A stretch of 64,000 nt of DNA from the NCBI GenBank assembly GCA_015178975.1, contig WHVD01000036.1, positions 496,001-560,000 of the forward strand, read 5' to 3'. This DNA comes from Hysterangium stoloniferum. Its lineage: Eukaryota; Basidiomycota; Agaricomycetes; Hysterangiales; Hysterangiaceae. The position numbers and the translations under genes are program-made. The notes under the pieces were generated by a model, which saw nothing but the letters and a program-made list of their open reading frames with translations, searched no databases and was not told the DNA's origin. This document shows, in pieces, positions 20,567-31,515 of the stretch (position 1 is the stretch's first letter; each line of letters opens with the position of its first letter).

Positions 20567-22180
20567 AAGATTGAAAGCTTTTTGACACTTATCGTTAAAA
20601 TTCCATGGAGTACCCTACCCTTACACGTAAGACGGGTAAGGGGTACTGTGATGTCGGAATATCCATGGATAAAACGTCTGTAAAAATTGGCAAAGCCGAG
20701 GAAGGATTGTATATCTTTAACTTTTCGGGGTTTGGGCCAATCTTTGATGACTTGCACTTTAGTTTCATCCATGCGGAGTCCATCAGGTCCCATCATGAAA
20801 CCTAGGTATTCCACGGAGTCCATGTCAAAAGTACATTTTTTACCATTCGCGAATAAACCGTGTTGTCTGAGCCTCCGGAGAACTTCACGGACTTGTTTGT
20901 CGTGTTCTGCGGGATTCTTGGAGTAGATAAGAATGTCGTCCAAGTAGACAATGATGCATACATCGAGCATGTCAGAGAAAATGTCGTTGATAAAACGCTG
21001 AAAAACAGAAGGAGCATTGGTGAGTCCAAAGGGGATGACCAACCACTCAAAGGCCCCATAACGGGTTCTAAAAGTGGTTTTCCATTCGTCACCCACGGCG
21101 ATCTGGACCAAATGATAGGCGTGTTTGAGATCTATTTTGGTGTAAATCCGGGCATTCCGCGGAGCATTGAGCAGATCAGATATAAGTGGGAGTGTATATT
21201 TATCCTTCTTGGTGACAGCATTGAGTCCTCTAAAATCAACATATAGTCGAAGGGATCCATCCTTTTTTCTGACAAACAGAACAGGTGCTCCAAAAGGAGA
21301 CTTTGAGGGGTGAATAAAACCTATGGACAAATGTTCATCCAGGAAATCATGGATTGCGGATAACTCCGTGGACGAAAGTGGGTAAATGTGTCCTAGGGGT
21401 GGCTGGGCGCCATCTTCAAGATTGATTTTTAAGTTGTATTCTCCGTGAAGTGGAAGCCGGTCAGCTTTTCGCTTGCTAAAAACATCCGCGAAGTCATGAT
21501 ATTTCTCCAGGATGCCTTCTAGGTCAGCGGCTTGCTCAGATTCAGATACTGGTGTTGAAAAATGTCCAGTTGCTTCATCAATTTTTAAGTTGATAGTGAA
21601 CGCCTGGGACCCATCCATTTTTGAAGCCCTAATAAAAGCTGCAGCATTAATCAGAGAAATGGACGGAGGTGCCGTGGGTTCCGGGGAAGCTGTGGGTGCC
21701 GTAGGGATCACAGGAGTCCTCGGGACTGCAGGTGCCGGGAAGGCCATGGCTGCTGTGGAGGCCGAGACAGGCGCAGTTTCCTCGGTCGCCGCGGGAGTCT
21801 GGAATGTTATACTGTTAGCTATCCAGTCAATCAACAGATTGTAGCAGGTAAGCCAGTTATGTCCTAGAACCACCGAGCAACTTGAGTCCAACTGGGTCAC
21901 ATAGAAAGTGACCAATTGAAAAGTTCCACAAGGGAAACTGATGGGTAAATCACAAGCTTGGGTAACAACCGAATTACTTGTGCCATCGAAGAGGCGGAGT
22001 GTGATGGGATTTATTGAATAAGTTGACAAAGAATTTTTTTGCATGAATTTTGTATCTAAAAAACAATGAGTCGAGCCGGAATCTATAAGAGCTGAAAAAA
22101 TGAATTTCGGGATCGTATTAGACATAAGTTTAACGAAAAATGAATCAGAATGTGAAAGAGCGGATGTGTTGAGGCGAGTG
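20563..22180 (-). pseudogene. A-type gypsy protease and reverse transcriptase
   Basis: The longest open frame of the window. Protease: 'FSALIDSGSTHCFLDTKF' (DSG active site) near 22080. Then a Pro/Ala-rich linker, 'GHIYPLSSTELSAIHDFLDE', RT blocks 'KKDGSLRLYVDFRGLNAVT', '[14 protein letters not shown]', 'YLDDILIYSKN' and the thumb 'DIQSFLGFANFYRRFIHGYS'. All RT catalytic residues are visible (D in VDFRG, DD in YLDD). It is the least decayed pol here, but frames before (gag) and after (RNase H) are broken. Confidence 0.9.
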
Positions 22181-22229
22181 AACTCTTGAATGTGCGGAGA
22201 GGCAATGCAACCCCTAACCCGCACGGAGT

Positions 22230-23534
22230 CCACGGGGTTGCTTACTCTTTTTTCGAATCGGCAGCCGGTTTGTCCTTCGACGGGGTTTCCATGGAGGCTT
22301 TGGCTGATCGACCCTTTGAAGAGTTTGCTTTTGCCAGCGGACATTCCGGGACTCAATGACCGGGTTTCCCGCACAAGAGACAGAGGTTGTTGTCCATACG
22401 ACGTTGTCTTTCTTGTGGAGTCAATTTGCCATCGGGTCCGAGTTTGCCTGAGAGGTCGGGTTTTCCGGCTTATTTGCCGGACTGTTGAACCCTTGTTATT
22501 GTCCTTGTTGTCCTTGTTGTTGTTGTTTGAGGACTTCTTGTTGTTCTTCTTGTCGGATTGCGTGGAGTTCTGGTTGCTGGTTGATGAATTATTGTTATTG
22601 TTTTTATTTTCCTTAGACTTGTTTACTTTGTCCGCGGATGTCTCGCGGGCAACTTCCACGCGACGTTCCCAATAATGTGCGTCCGCATTTTGAGCTTTGA
22701 GGCACATACGGGACAGGGTTTTTTTGGCTTGCCATCTTCTCCTTTCGAGACTTTGTCTTTAAGGTGGGACGGCAGACCGGCGTAGAATTGGTGGCAGAGA
22801 GTGGGATCGCCCCACTGACAACAAGCTGCAAGATTATTGAATTGGACGATATAGTCCGTGATGCACTGCGTGTCCTTCATACGAAGATTTGTGAGGTTAT
22901 TCTCGGCTTCTCCTGTCGGGTCATATGGGCCGAAGTTGGTTTCAAGCTCCTCAACAAAAGCCTCCCAATTTTCAACCCAGAGCAGCTCTTCCTCGGACAT
23001 TCCGCTAAAAGCCGGTTTGAACCATTTCAACGCGGATCCCGACAAATATCAAAGTGCGTAGTTGACTTTTCGGGAGTCCATGGAGAATGCAGCAGCACAA
23101 TCACGGAAGTTGAAGTGACATTGCATGAGGAAAGTAGAGAGTTTGTTTGGGTTGGAACGTGTGAAGGGTTCCAGAGCATTGACTTTTGACCGTGGAGGTT
23201 CTTGTTCCTTCCTCTTTCGTTCTTCGAGCAGGTGCATCATGAATTTATCTACAGTACCTGCTAAAAATTCAGAAGTAGGATCCCTTGACTGCGGTTGTTC
23301 GGTAGGCGGAGGATTTTCGAGAGGGATTTCAACACCTTTGCCCTTGTCGGGGGCCACGGAATCGTCCTCGTGCTCGGATTCGTCCAGGTTTTCCGGGATT
23401 TCTTCGATACAGGCTTCTTCCATGGGTTCCGACTGGTTTGCAAGTGTCTGACTGGTATACAGAGTTAATGGGGAATGAAGAGTCAACAGTCCAGGTATTG
23501 ATGACTGTGCGCATGTACTTCTTCTTGGTGGCAT
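22230..23534 (-). pseudogene. A-type gypsy gag with zinc knuckle, broken
   Basis: Starts MPPRRSTCAQ at 23534, only 36 nt from the LTR. Capsid text includes 'FTRSNPNKLSTFLMQCHF', 'ALKWFKPAFSG', 'ETNFGPYDPTGEAENNL' and 'FYAGLPSHLKDKVSKGEDG'. A Ser/Asn/Lys-rich linker precedes the knuckle C-LL-C-GKPG-H-x-VPE-C. Breaks: TGA at 23049-23051 (CGA expected), seven A in a row near 22722 where element H has five, an extra T near 22495, TAA at 22470-22472, and TGA at 22353-22355 where H keeps CGA (HRVPEC). Confidence 0.85.
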
Positions 23535-23570
23535 AATGAAAACAATCTATGAGTATTAGTCAGAAAATAC

Positions 23571-23885
23571 TGTTAGGATACACACACACAGAGGGCAGGT
23601 CTCTGGAGAAACCCGTGGGATATCCAGTAGGACTTGGCTTCAGCTTATAGGCTGTGCCCTCGCTAGATCGTGTTGTCCAATTTCAAACAGACGGACGGGA
23701 ATCCCGGGGAGTCCAGGTGGGGGTCATAGGTCATAGGTTGTAGGTCGTAATGAGGTTGAACGTAACTAGTCTTGATGTAACAGAGTCTGGGCGGGAAATC
23801 CTATAAACAGATGATTGGTGCTTGTAGCGCGTGGGGGTGTACGGGTTAGTGCCCGGAGTCCGGCGGGATTTGTCCGGTCGTAACA
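23571..23885 (-). repeat. A-family LTR, internally deleted, 5' LTR of the chimeric element
   Basis: 315 bp; minus sense TGTTACGACCGGAC...TATCCTAACA. Compared with the 0.8 kb A-LTRs it lacks the middle part with the TATA region. It keeps GCGCG at about 23826-23830, a site mutated in other copies. The outer flank is TTCAT, which is element H RT sequence. The inner side leads to gag after 36 nt that begin with a small hairpin (GTATT...AATAC); no tRNA-type primer site starting TGG is seen. Confidence 0.85.
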
Positions 23886-24772
23886 TTCATCCAGGAAATC
23901 ATGGATTGCAGAAAGTTCTGTGGATGAGAGCAGGTAAATATGTCCTAGGGGTGGCTGGGCACCTTCTTTGAGATCAATTTTTAAGTCATACTCTCTATGG
24001 GGCAGAAGCTGGTCAGCTTTTCGCTTGCTAAAAACATCTGCGAAGTCATGATATTTCTCTGGGACACCTTCTAGATCAGCGGCTTGCTCAGATGCAGATA
24101 CTGGTGTTGAAAAATGTCCAGTTGCTTCATCAATTTTTAAGTTGATAGTGAATGCCTGGGACCTGTCCATTTTTGTAGCCCTAATAAAACCTGCAGCATT
24201 AATCAGAGAAATAGATGGAGGTGCTGTGGGCTCCAGGGAAGCCATGGGTGCTGTAGGGATCACAGGAGTTCTCGAGACTGCAGGTGCCGGGAAGGCCATG
24301 GGTGCTGTAGAGGCCGTGTCGGGCACAGTTTCCTTGGCTGCTGCGGGGGTCCAGAATGTTATACTGTTAGCTATCCAGTCAATAAATGGATTGTAGTGGG
24401 TAAGCCAGTTGTGTCCTAGGACCACCGAGCAACTTGAGTCTAACTGGGTCACATAGAAAGTGACCAACTGAGATGTTCCACACAGGAAATAGATGGATAA
24501 ATCACAAGCTTGGGTGACAACCAAATTACTTGTGCCATTGAAGAGGCGGAGGCTGATGGGATTTATCGGATAAGTTGATAACAAATGTTTTTGCATTAAT
24601 TTTGTATCTAAAAAACAATGAGTTGAGCCAGAATCTATAAGAGCTGAAAAAATGAATTTCGGAATCATATATTAGACATAAGTTTAATGAAAAATGAATC
24701 AGAATGCGAAAGAGCAGATGCGTTGAGACAGGTAAACTCTTGAATGTGCAGAGAGGCAATGCAACCCCCAAC
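23886..24772 (-). pseudogene. Gypsy element 'H': protease and RT N-terminal part
   Basis: Continues 17942-18394. Minus text: protease 'FSALIDSGSTHCFLDTKL', 'VVLGHNWLTHYNPFIDWI', linker, 'FADVFSKRKADQLL', 'GHIYLLSSTELSAIHDFLDE', then cut at 23886 by the A-LTR. It is closely related to the A-type pol at 21330-22150. At 24772 it is cut by a solo LTR (target duplication CCAAC) and resumes at 26955 in gag. Confidence 0.85.
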
Positions 24773-25521
24773 TGTTAGGATATGTACAGGGCAGGCAATA
24801 TCTGGTAGGACTTGGCTTCAGCTTATATAGGCTGTGCCCTCGCTAGATTGTGTTGTCCAATTTCAGACAGGCGGATGGGAATCCTGGGGAGTCTGGGTGG
24901 GGGTCATGGGTCGAGGGTCAGGGGTCGGGGGTCATGGGTCGTGAGTCAAGGTAGGTGAGAAAGATAGATGCACTGGAGCCTGTAGGCTCCAACTAGTGTG
25001 AGCGGTGTGATTCAAGTAGGAATTTAGAGTGGAAAATGTATTAGATTACTGGGGGGAATCTAAGCTGATTTTCTGACTGGATTGTATGTACAACATCTGC
25101 CAGTTTAAATAGACCATGGAGTGAATATCATACCGAATCCAGTAATGATGAAATGAAATGAGCAAAACATAAAATGGGAATAGTAAACACCAAGTTTGGT
25201 GTTGGGAACAGGAGGGAATGGAGCGGAGTCCGAATAGTGACAAATCATAAACCATAATGGGAAACGGAGCAGGAGCAAAGTCCGAATCGTGACAGGTCAT
25301 TTGACTAAGACAGGAACAGGGCTCTGTTAGAAGGATGACAGATTTTCTGAGCAGGGTTTGGTGACTGATGCACGGGATGAGGTCAGATATAGACAGAGAT
25401 GGAGTCCAGTGGGTTTTCTGGTGACTGAAATACAATGTAATGAAGTCAAACATAGACAAGTCTGACGTACGGAGTCCAGTGGGAATTACGGTAAACTGTT
25501 AATGGGTGTGTATAGGGCACG

Positions 25522-26894
25522 TGTTACAACTGGAAATCCCACCAGACTCCGGGCACAATCTTATATGCACCCGCATCCTATACGCACCCATTATCAGTTC
25601 ACCGGAATTCCCACTGGACTCTGTACATCAGACTTGTCTATGTTTGTCTTCATTACGTGTTGTTTCAGTCACTGGAAAACCCACCGGACTCCATCTGTGT
25701 CTATGTCTGACCTCATCCTGTGCGTCAGTCGCCAGACCCTGCTCAGAATACCCATCTTCCCTCTAACAGAGCCCCATTCCCATTTTAGTCAAATGACCTG
25801 TCACGATTCAGACTCCCCTCCCACTCCATTTCCCATTATGGTTTATGATTTGTCACTATTTGGACTCCGCTCCGTTCCATCCTGTTCCTAACACCAAACT
25901 TGGTGTTTACTATTCCCATTTTATGTTTTGCTCATTTCATTTCATCATTACTGGATTCAGTATGACATTCACTCCACAGTCTATTTAAACTGGCAGATGT
26001 TGTACATACAATCCAGTCAGAAAATCAGCTTAGATTCCCCCCCAGTAATCTAATACATTTTCCGCTCTAAACTCCTACTTGAATTACACCGCTCACACTA
26101 GTCAGAGCCCACGGGCTCTGGCACATCTATCTCTCTCACCACTCACGACCTCTCGACCCACAACCTCCGACTGTTAAGTGCCGTGTCGGGAACTTATTCC
26201 AAAACTATCGGAAAGTCACTGGAAAGTCGGGAACTATTGGATAGGGTCAGGACATTGGCTTCAGCTTATGTGCTGCATCTCTACGCAAACGCTCAAATTT
26301 CAGAGGTGAGACTTACAATGGAAGATACAGATATTCAGAGTTCTGAAGAGTTTGGAATATCGAGCGTACAGAAAGACGGAAGAGGGAATAAGAAACTAAG
26401 TTGATATCAGATCTAAGGTAAAGTACAAATTCGCGGAAACTAATATAAGTCTTCTCATTATTGTACTACAAACTAAGACCATAATAAGACAGAAATAGGA
26501 GTATTTCTAAAACGGAAATACAATAAGACATATTGGGGAGACAATATTCTGAAACAGGAATATAATAGACAAATGAGTGAATACTTGTCAACAGAGAAAT
26601 TACCAAATGCGTAACAAGGGAAGAATGTGGAAGATATGGTAACTATAATGTTCCATAGTCGGAGATCGGAAGTCAGATATTGAAACATCTGGGAACAGGT
26701 CGTAACAGTACCCCCCTGTTTTCCGACCTACGACCTCTCGACCACCACCCCCACCTGGACTCCCCAGGATTCCCGTCCACCTGTCTGAAATTGGATGACA
26801 CGATCTAGCGAGGGTGCAGCCTATAAGCTGAAGCCAAGTCCTACCGGATATTCTGTGGGTTTCTCTGGAAACCCACCCTGTACGTATCCTAACA
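25522..26894 (+). repeat. A-family solo LTR nested in an A-family LTR
   Basis: TGTTACAACTGG...TATCCTAACA in plus sense, opposite to its host LTR. Its flanks are GCACG (25517-25521) and GTGCA (26895-26899); the equivalent site in the 23571 LTR reads GCGCG, so both can be a GCGCG duplication decayed at CpG. A TATA-type 'CTATTTAAACTGG' is at about 25981. It is interrupted at 26172-26722. Confidence 0.85.
26172..26722 (-). repeat. D-family solo LTR carrying its polypurine tract inside the target duplication
   Basis: LTR 26172-26707 (plus: TGTTAAGTGCC...GGTCGTAACA) followed by 15 nt 'GTACCCCCCTGTTTT', and only then the second copy of the target duplication: CCGAC at 26167-26171 and 26723-26727. 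On the sense (minus) strand the 15 nt read AAAACAGGGGGGTAC, a polypurine tract directly before the LTR start. The shared block is near 26252 in the form 'ATTGGCTTCAGCTTATGTGC'. Confidence 0.85.
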
Positions 26895-26954
26895 GTGCAG
26901 GTGCATATAAGTTAGTGCCCAGAGTCCAGCAGGATTTCTGGTCATAACACCAAC

Positions 26955-27530
26955 CTGCATGGAGTCAGTGGGGTTGCTCACTCTTTTTTCAAGTCAGAAG
27001 GTGGTTTGTCCTTCAACAGAGTTTCCGTGGAGGTCTTGGCTGTTTGACCCATTGCAGAGTTTGCTTTTGCCAGTGGACATTCTGGGACTCGATGACTGGG
27101 TTTTGTGCATAAGAGACAGAGGTTATTGTCTATATGACATTGTCTTTCCTGTGGGGTCAATTTGCCATTGGGTCCAAGTTTGTCTGTGAGGTCAGGTTTT
27201 CCAGTCTGCTTGCCAGACTGTTGACCTTTGTTGTTGTTGTTGTTGTTGATGTTGTTAGAAGACTTTTTATCATTATTCTTGTTGGATTGCATGGAGTTCT
27301 GGTTGCTGGTTGATGAGTTGTTGTTGTTGGTTTTATTGGCCATGGACCTGTTCACTTTGTCCATGGAGGTCTCGCAGGCAACTTCTGCATGATGTTCCGA
27401 ATAATGTGCGTCCACGTTTTGAGCCTTAAGGCACATATGGGACAGGGTTTTTGGCTTGCCATCTTCTCCATTCAAGACTTCAGCTTTAAGGTCGGACAGC
27501 AGACTGGCATAGAATTGGTCAAACCATCCT
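26955..27530 (-). pseudogene. Gypsy element 'H': gag C-terminal half with zinc knuckle
   Basis: Minus text: 'QFYASLLSDLKAEVLNGEDG', 'MCLKAQNVDAHYSEHHAEV', a Ser/Asn run, 'LTPQERQCHIDNNLC' and the knuckle C-LL-C-TKPS-H-RVPE-C, stop at about 26978. The frame is open through the point where the chimeric element is broken, which shows the unbroken gag frame. The N-terminal half is missing; the match ends near 27530 at unrelated AT-rich sequence. Confidence 0.85.
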
Positions 27531-27565
27531 AGGTAGATGAGGTCCATTATGGTATTGTCCAGCAA

Positions 27566-30410
27566 CTACATATATAATTTAGTAAAATAAAGAAATTATC
27601 AAAGGAAATTTGGCATGCGTTTTCCAGGAATAGATATTGTTGGTTCATAGTCTTTGTGATTGACAATATCAGGTCTGGGGTGAAGCCCAAATAATTTGTG
27701 AAAATAGTGGAACAGAAACTATATAAATAGTATATAAAAATTAGTTCAAAAGATTATGAGAATATACCATTAGAGAAATCAGACAGAACAGTATAAGGAT
27801 TTAGATCTTATATATCCCTGGCTGGTATTAAAATTTCTGTTGTTATGGGAGTGACTAAAGCAGATAAAGATTAAACCTACATCTTAGAGTCTAGAGTTTA
27901 AGCCATTTACACTGTATAAGTGAAAAAGGTACAAGGCTACAGCACACTAAGACCTTGCGGTGTACTTCTTAGTTAATAGTTGTGATCTATCAGCCAGGTA
28001 CTCCCAACCTAATCAAAGAGTAAGCTATAAAAAGAAAAAAAAGAGACAGCCATCTAAAAGAAAGGATAGTACCTTTCCAAAGCAAGAGATTCCTAAAACT
28101 CTTACAGAAGTGTAGAATAACTGGAAAGAAACAATACTCAATAACACTGGATTAATAGTGTGGTTTGGCTCCCGAATTGTAGAGGTTGACTGTCGAAGCT
28201 CGAAATTTTTTGAAACTGCGACATTGAATCTCACTGTGGTGCCGCGCACTGCTGTGAGGGGTGCCGCAAAAAGTGAACAATTGCCGCGAATATACATTTT
28301 GGTTTTAAACTAAAACATAGCTATATTTTAAATGGTAATACTCAAATTACCAGTTTAAATTATATATGCTCTTAGAAAAGGAGTTAATTTACAATTTTAA
28401 ACATCCAAACACAGTCTTAAAGTAAAGGAACAAGGCCCCAGTACACAGATTGATATGTATATTATGAAGAATATATACAAAACTATATCTATTTTATGCT
28501 AGGTAAATGTGTCTTTGAGGGCATTTTGAGGTGTTCGTGGCAGTCGCGACACCCTGCGCGGCACTTTCGCATGGCCCACGTGACTCTCACGTGCAACTAT
28601 GACGTGTGCAACACTGCTCTGAACCTTCTCTTAGACATGGAGGGCCTTGCTCATGGTAAGTCTCCTCAGGTCCTAAATATGAGATTCTGATGAGAAATAG
28701 TTCGTATTCCTTCTTGAAAGGTGACTAGACATTCACCCAGACGATATCAGAAACTGTCCCCCTCAGTCACATTCTATAATTCTACCATGGCAGATTAGCC
28801 CCAAGGTAACGTGCCACACCCAACTTTACTTTCAATGCTGGAGTTCTTCAGCAATTACCGATTACGTTGCAGACCATAATGGTTTGAATAAACCTGCTCA
28901 ACTGATATACAAAGGGCATATACTTAACAAAGCCGCGATGGAATTGACTCAATAGTTCTACCTAATAATTATGTGTTCCATTATACACATTATATTATGT
29001 CTGATGTATCCGCCAATATCGACCAGGAAAAGGTATCGGCCGGGGTCACCACCACGGTGCTGACCTGTTCGACGTCACAGCGCCGTGATTGCATACAACT
29101 TCCACCATGACATTTTATTTCCACTTTGTATCGTGTATCGTGTGGGATATGTCATTTTTACGCAGTTAATATATTGCCGGCGCCATACCAGCCCGAAGGC
29201 AGGAGGGGAGAGTAAACAGCCGAAAATCATTCAACGGATCTACTTACCCGGAGGTATGATCTCTTTGTACTTCTCTACCATTTCAATATGGAAACTAATA
29301 TATAACTATCCTTTATTGATTTGGTGCAGTCAGTCAAGCCATTTATACCCACTGTTTTGAGCCTACTGGCGATCCCGTACCTTTTGATGGCGTTCTAAGC
29401 CCCACGGGATTATGACCACGCCGTAATATATCTTGTAGGTATGGAATCCAGGATAAATATAAGGAGAAGGTTATTCCTCAAAATAAAAATTGAGCGGAGG
29501 ACCAGCAACACTCAGTAGGCGGCCTGAACAATTAAAAATAATATAAACCCTGAGACGTCCGACAATCCGCCATACTACTTACTACACATGAGTCGTATTT
29601 CGCAGCCACGGCCTCCGATGACCGACATTCTATCTTCAAAAACGTTCCCAATATACCAACCAATAGCCATCCATCTTGGTTGTTAGACACCCAGCATGTC
29701 ACATTAAGCGCCATCAAAACGCCAGAAGAAGCATCTCAGAGTTCTTTGGGCTTCTAGATCCGGGCTCCAAAGCTTAAAGGGGACGATCGCGCATTCAATC
29801 GGCCACGCCCAGCGTTATCCATACATATATCGATCGTCCGAAAGTCTATCTCCATCGTTTGGCGAGTCAGTTTTTTCAAAGGGTAAATGTGGTTTTGTCA
29901 TATGGCAGGGTGTTGGTCGATACTTATTACAATGAAAAGAATGAAGTATAGAGACTACTATTTTTAACGATATAATTTCAGAGTGTCGTGATGTGTCACC
30001 CTAATGGAAAGACGGCCCTAGTTCGCTTCAGAAGCTTTCAGTCCAGATGTTCTTGCGTGGAAACAGACGCTACCGTTATTATAAATCGAGATTATATTCT
30101 CACTGGAGGCGTTCAGTGCATTTTGATTTTAGATGGATGTAAATAGACTATGTACCAACGTACAAGGGAAATGATCATAAAATGTGAGGAAACAAAAAAA
30201 ATACAAAAATGAGGAATAGGTATCTACATGTATGAATGACAGGAAGAATAGATTCTTGAGGCCGTGTGATGGTGTGAGTTGATTGTCTTGATGGAAAATG
30301 GATGTAAGGTGAAATATAAGAGACACCGCATGAAAATTCAACGTACCAACAATCCACTGGATTGATCTGAACTACTTCCACGGACCGCACGTCGCAGATG
30401 TTACTTTAAA
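27566..30410. other. Long region without a recognised gene
   Basis: AT-rich, mostly single-copy within the window. Three spots stand out. First, 28200-28290 and 28530-28590 share 'TGCCGCGCA'-type text in opposite orientation. Second, an open frame from 28496 leads to a good donor (GGTAAGT at 28654). Third, an intron-like GTATGA...TTGGTGCAG lies at about 29254-29328, followed by a frame with hydrophobic 'PFIPTVLSLLAIPYLLMAF'. These could be remains of one small spliced gene, but no frame continues convincingly. Confidence 0.3.
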
Positions 30411-31435
30411 CTATCCGTGGCAGTTATTCCAATGCCTCTGAAATGCGTCTTTGCGAGAGAATGTCACGTTACATCCGGGAAACGAACAAAAATAATCGGC
30501 ATGGTCCTTGTGTTGCTTTGTTGTTGTTAGGTGACGATACAAATCGCTTTCCCTACTAAAACTTCTTATGCAAACGCTACACATGAGACACCGCTTTTCA
30601 TGGCGCTCCTGAGGGCGTTGCGTCTCCTTAGTGCAGATTTTTGGCCGTTTATTCCGCAGAGATTCTGGTCCAGCTTGTCGGAAGGAAGGACCATTATCAT
30701 CAATACGTTGTCGTTTTCCAGCTCTGGAAGCTGGTTGGTACGAGCGAGCATCGGAGGGCCCAGAATGCGGCACAAGCTCAGTGCGATATTGCCTCAGAGC
30801 ATCATCGGCTGCTATTGCTGCCTGTCGACGGGGAGGACCAGAAGGCCACCAAACCGCATCGCGATTTGGAGAGGCGGAACGAGGTAGAGTAACCACGTGT
30901 GTTACTTTCTGTTGCTGTGGAGTGAGCAGATCTGCCGTCTTTTTCCGCTTTGACGGCTCAGACTCAGGATAGTCATCCACCCTTTTTCTCTTTGGGTTGT
31001 AGGGCTTGATCAGTATATGAGCTCCGTTTGGAGAAGGGTTGAACTGAGCGGTCTGTCGAGGTGGGAATGAGTTCTTAGCATGATCGGATCGCTCTATGAT
31101 TGGAGTATCGGCGCAAGCGTTCCACAGGAACGCCGGTGATGACTCTACCATCCCCAAGTTCAAGTAACCTAAATGCACAACTAAATATGGTTATGGACAT
31201 TTCAAGACTCGACCAACTGACGAAAAATATCCACCGAATCGTCTTCACCTCGTGGAAGATACGAGGTATAATTGGAATCGTCCAATCCCCAGTCCGACAA
31301 ATCCAGGGAAGATTCAGAGCCAAGCTGTTCAGCCCGTGGTAAGGTCGGGAGTACGGGAGCAGTAACGGGGGGTTCTGGAGTGGGGGGTGCCGACCGACCC
31401 TTTGGGGATGAGGAGTACGATGGCGAACTCTTCAT
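30411..31435 (-). CDS. C2H2 zinc-finger protein, two C-terminal fingers
   Basis: Two exons: first from ATG 31435 ('MKSSPSYSSSPKGRSAPPTP') to about 31205, second from about 31165 to the stop at 30411; the short intron ends 'TGCATTTAG'. The middle is Pro/Arg/Lys-rich with likely nuclear import stretches (PKRKR, KRKK, KRQR). The C-terminus has two C2H2 fingers: 'CSVCIRSFSRESDLYRH', with the last His six residues later, and 'CSFPGCNVTFSRKDAFQRHW' closed by H in 'NNCHG'. A DNA-binding role is inferred. A longer frame opens upstream (to 31576), but the TATA run at 31505-31515 favours the start at 31435. The exact donor is uncertain. Confidence 0.7.
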
Positions 31436-31504
31436 ATTGCGTCCTTGGTAACAAGAGTGGGAGATGAGGAGATGACAAGTAGTAGGGCGATGTCCCAGAT
31501 GTAT

Positions 31505-31515
31505 TTTATATATAG
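31505..31515 (-). promoter_or_regulatory. TATA box of the C2H2 gene
   Basis: Minus-strand CTATATATAAAA lies about 75 nt before the ATG at 31435, the same spacing as in the OYE gene. It supports the shorter start. Confidence 0.45.

Larger units (their letters stand above)
24773..26949 (-). repeat. Solo A-family LTR (outer), with perfect target duplication
   Basis: Made of 24773-25521 plus 26895-26949; the middle is a later insertion. Starts TGTTAGGATATG, ends GGTCATAACA; flanked by CCAAC at 24768-24772 and 26950-26954. It sits in gypsy element H near the gag/pol border. The shared block near 24810 has a two-base longer loop than the others. Confidence 0.9.

Noticed and set aside
22190-22675. 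Plus-strand frame of about 161 codons opposite gag
   Set aside because: It is the mirror of the gag linker and knuckle region (Leu-rich because the sense strand encodes Asn/Lys/Ser runs) and has no domain.
22715-22735. Heptamer A AAA AAA in gag as a programmed -1 frameshift site
   Set aside because: A -1 slip would indeed join the two gag frames, but element H has five A at the same place and one continuous frame into the zinc knuckle, and a frameshift before the knuckle makes no sense for gag. It is a two-base insertion in an A run.
26172-26707. Reading the D-LTR as the 5' LTR of a plus-strand element
   Set aside because: The C-run after it is a polypurine tract on the minus strand, so sense is minus and no coding region follows on either side.
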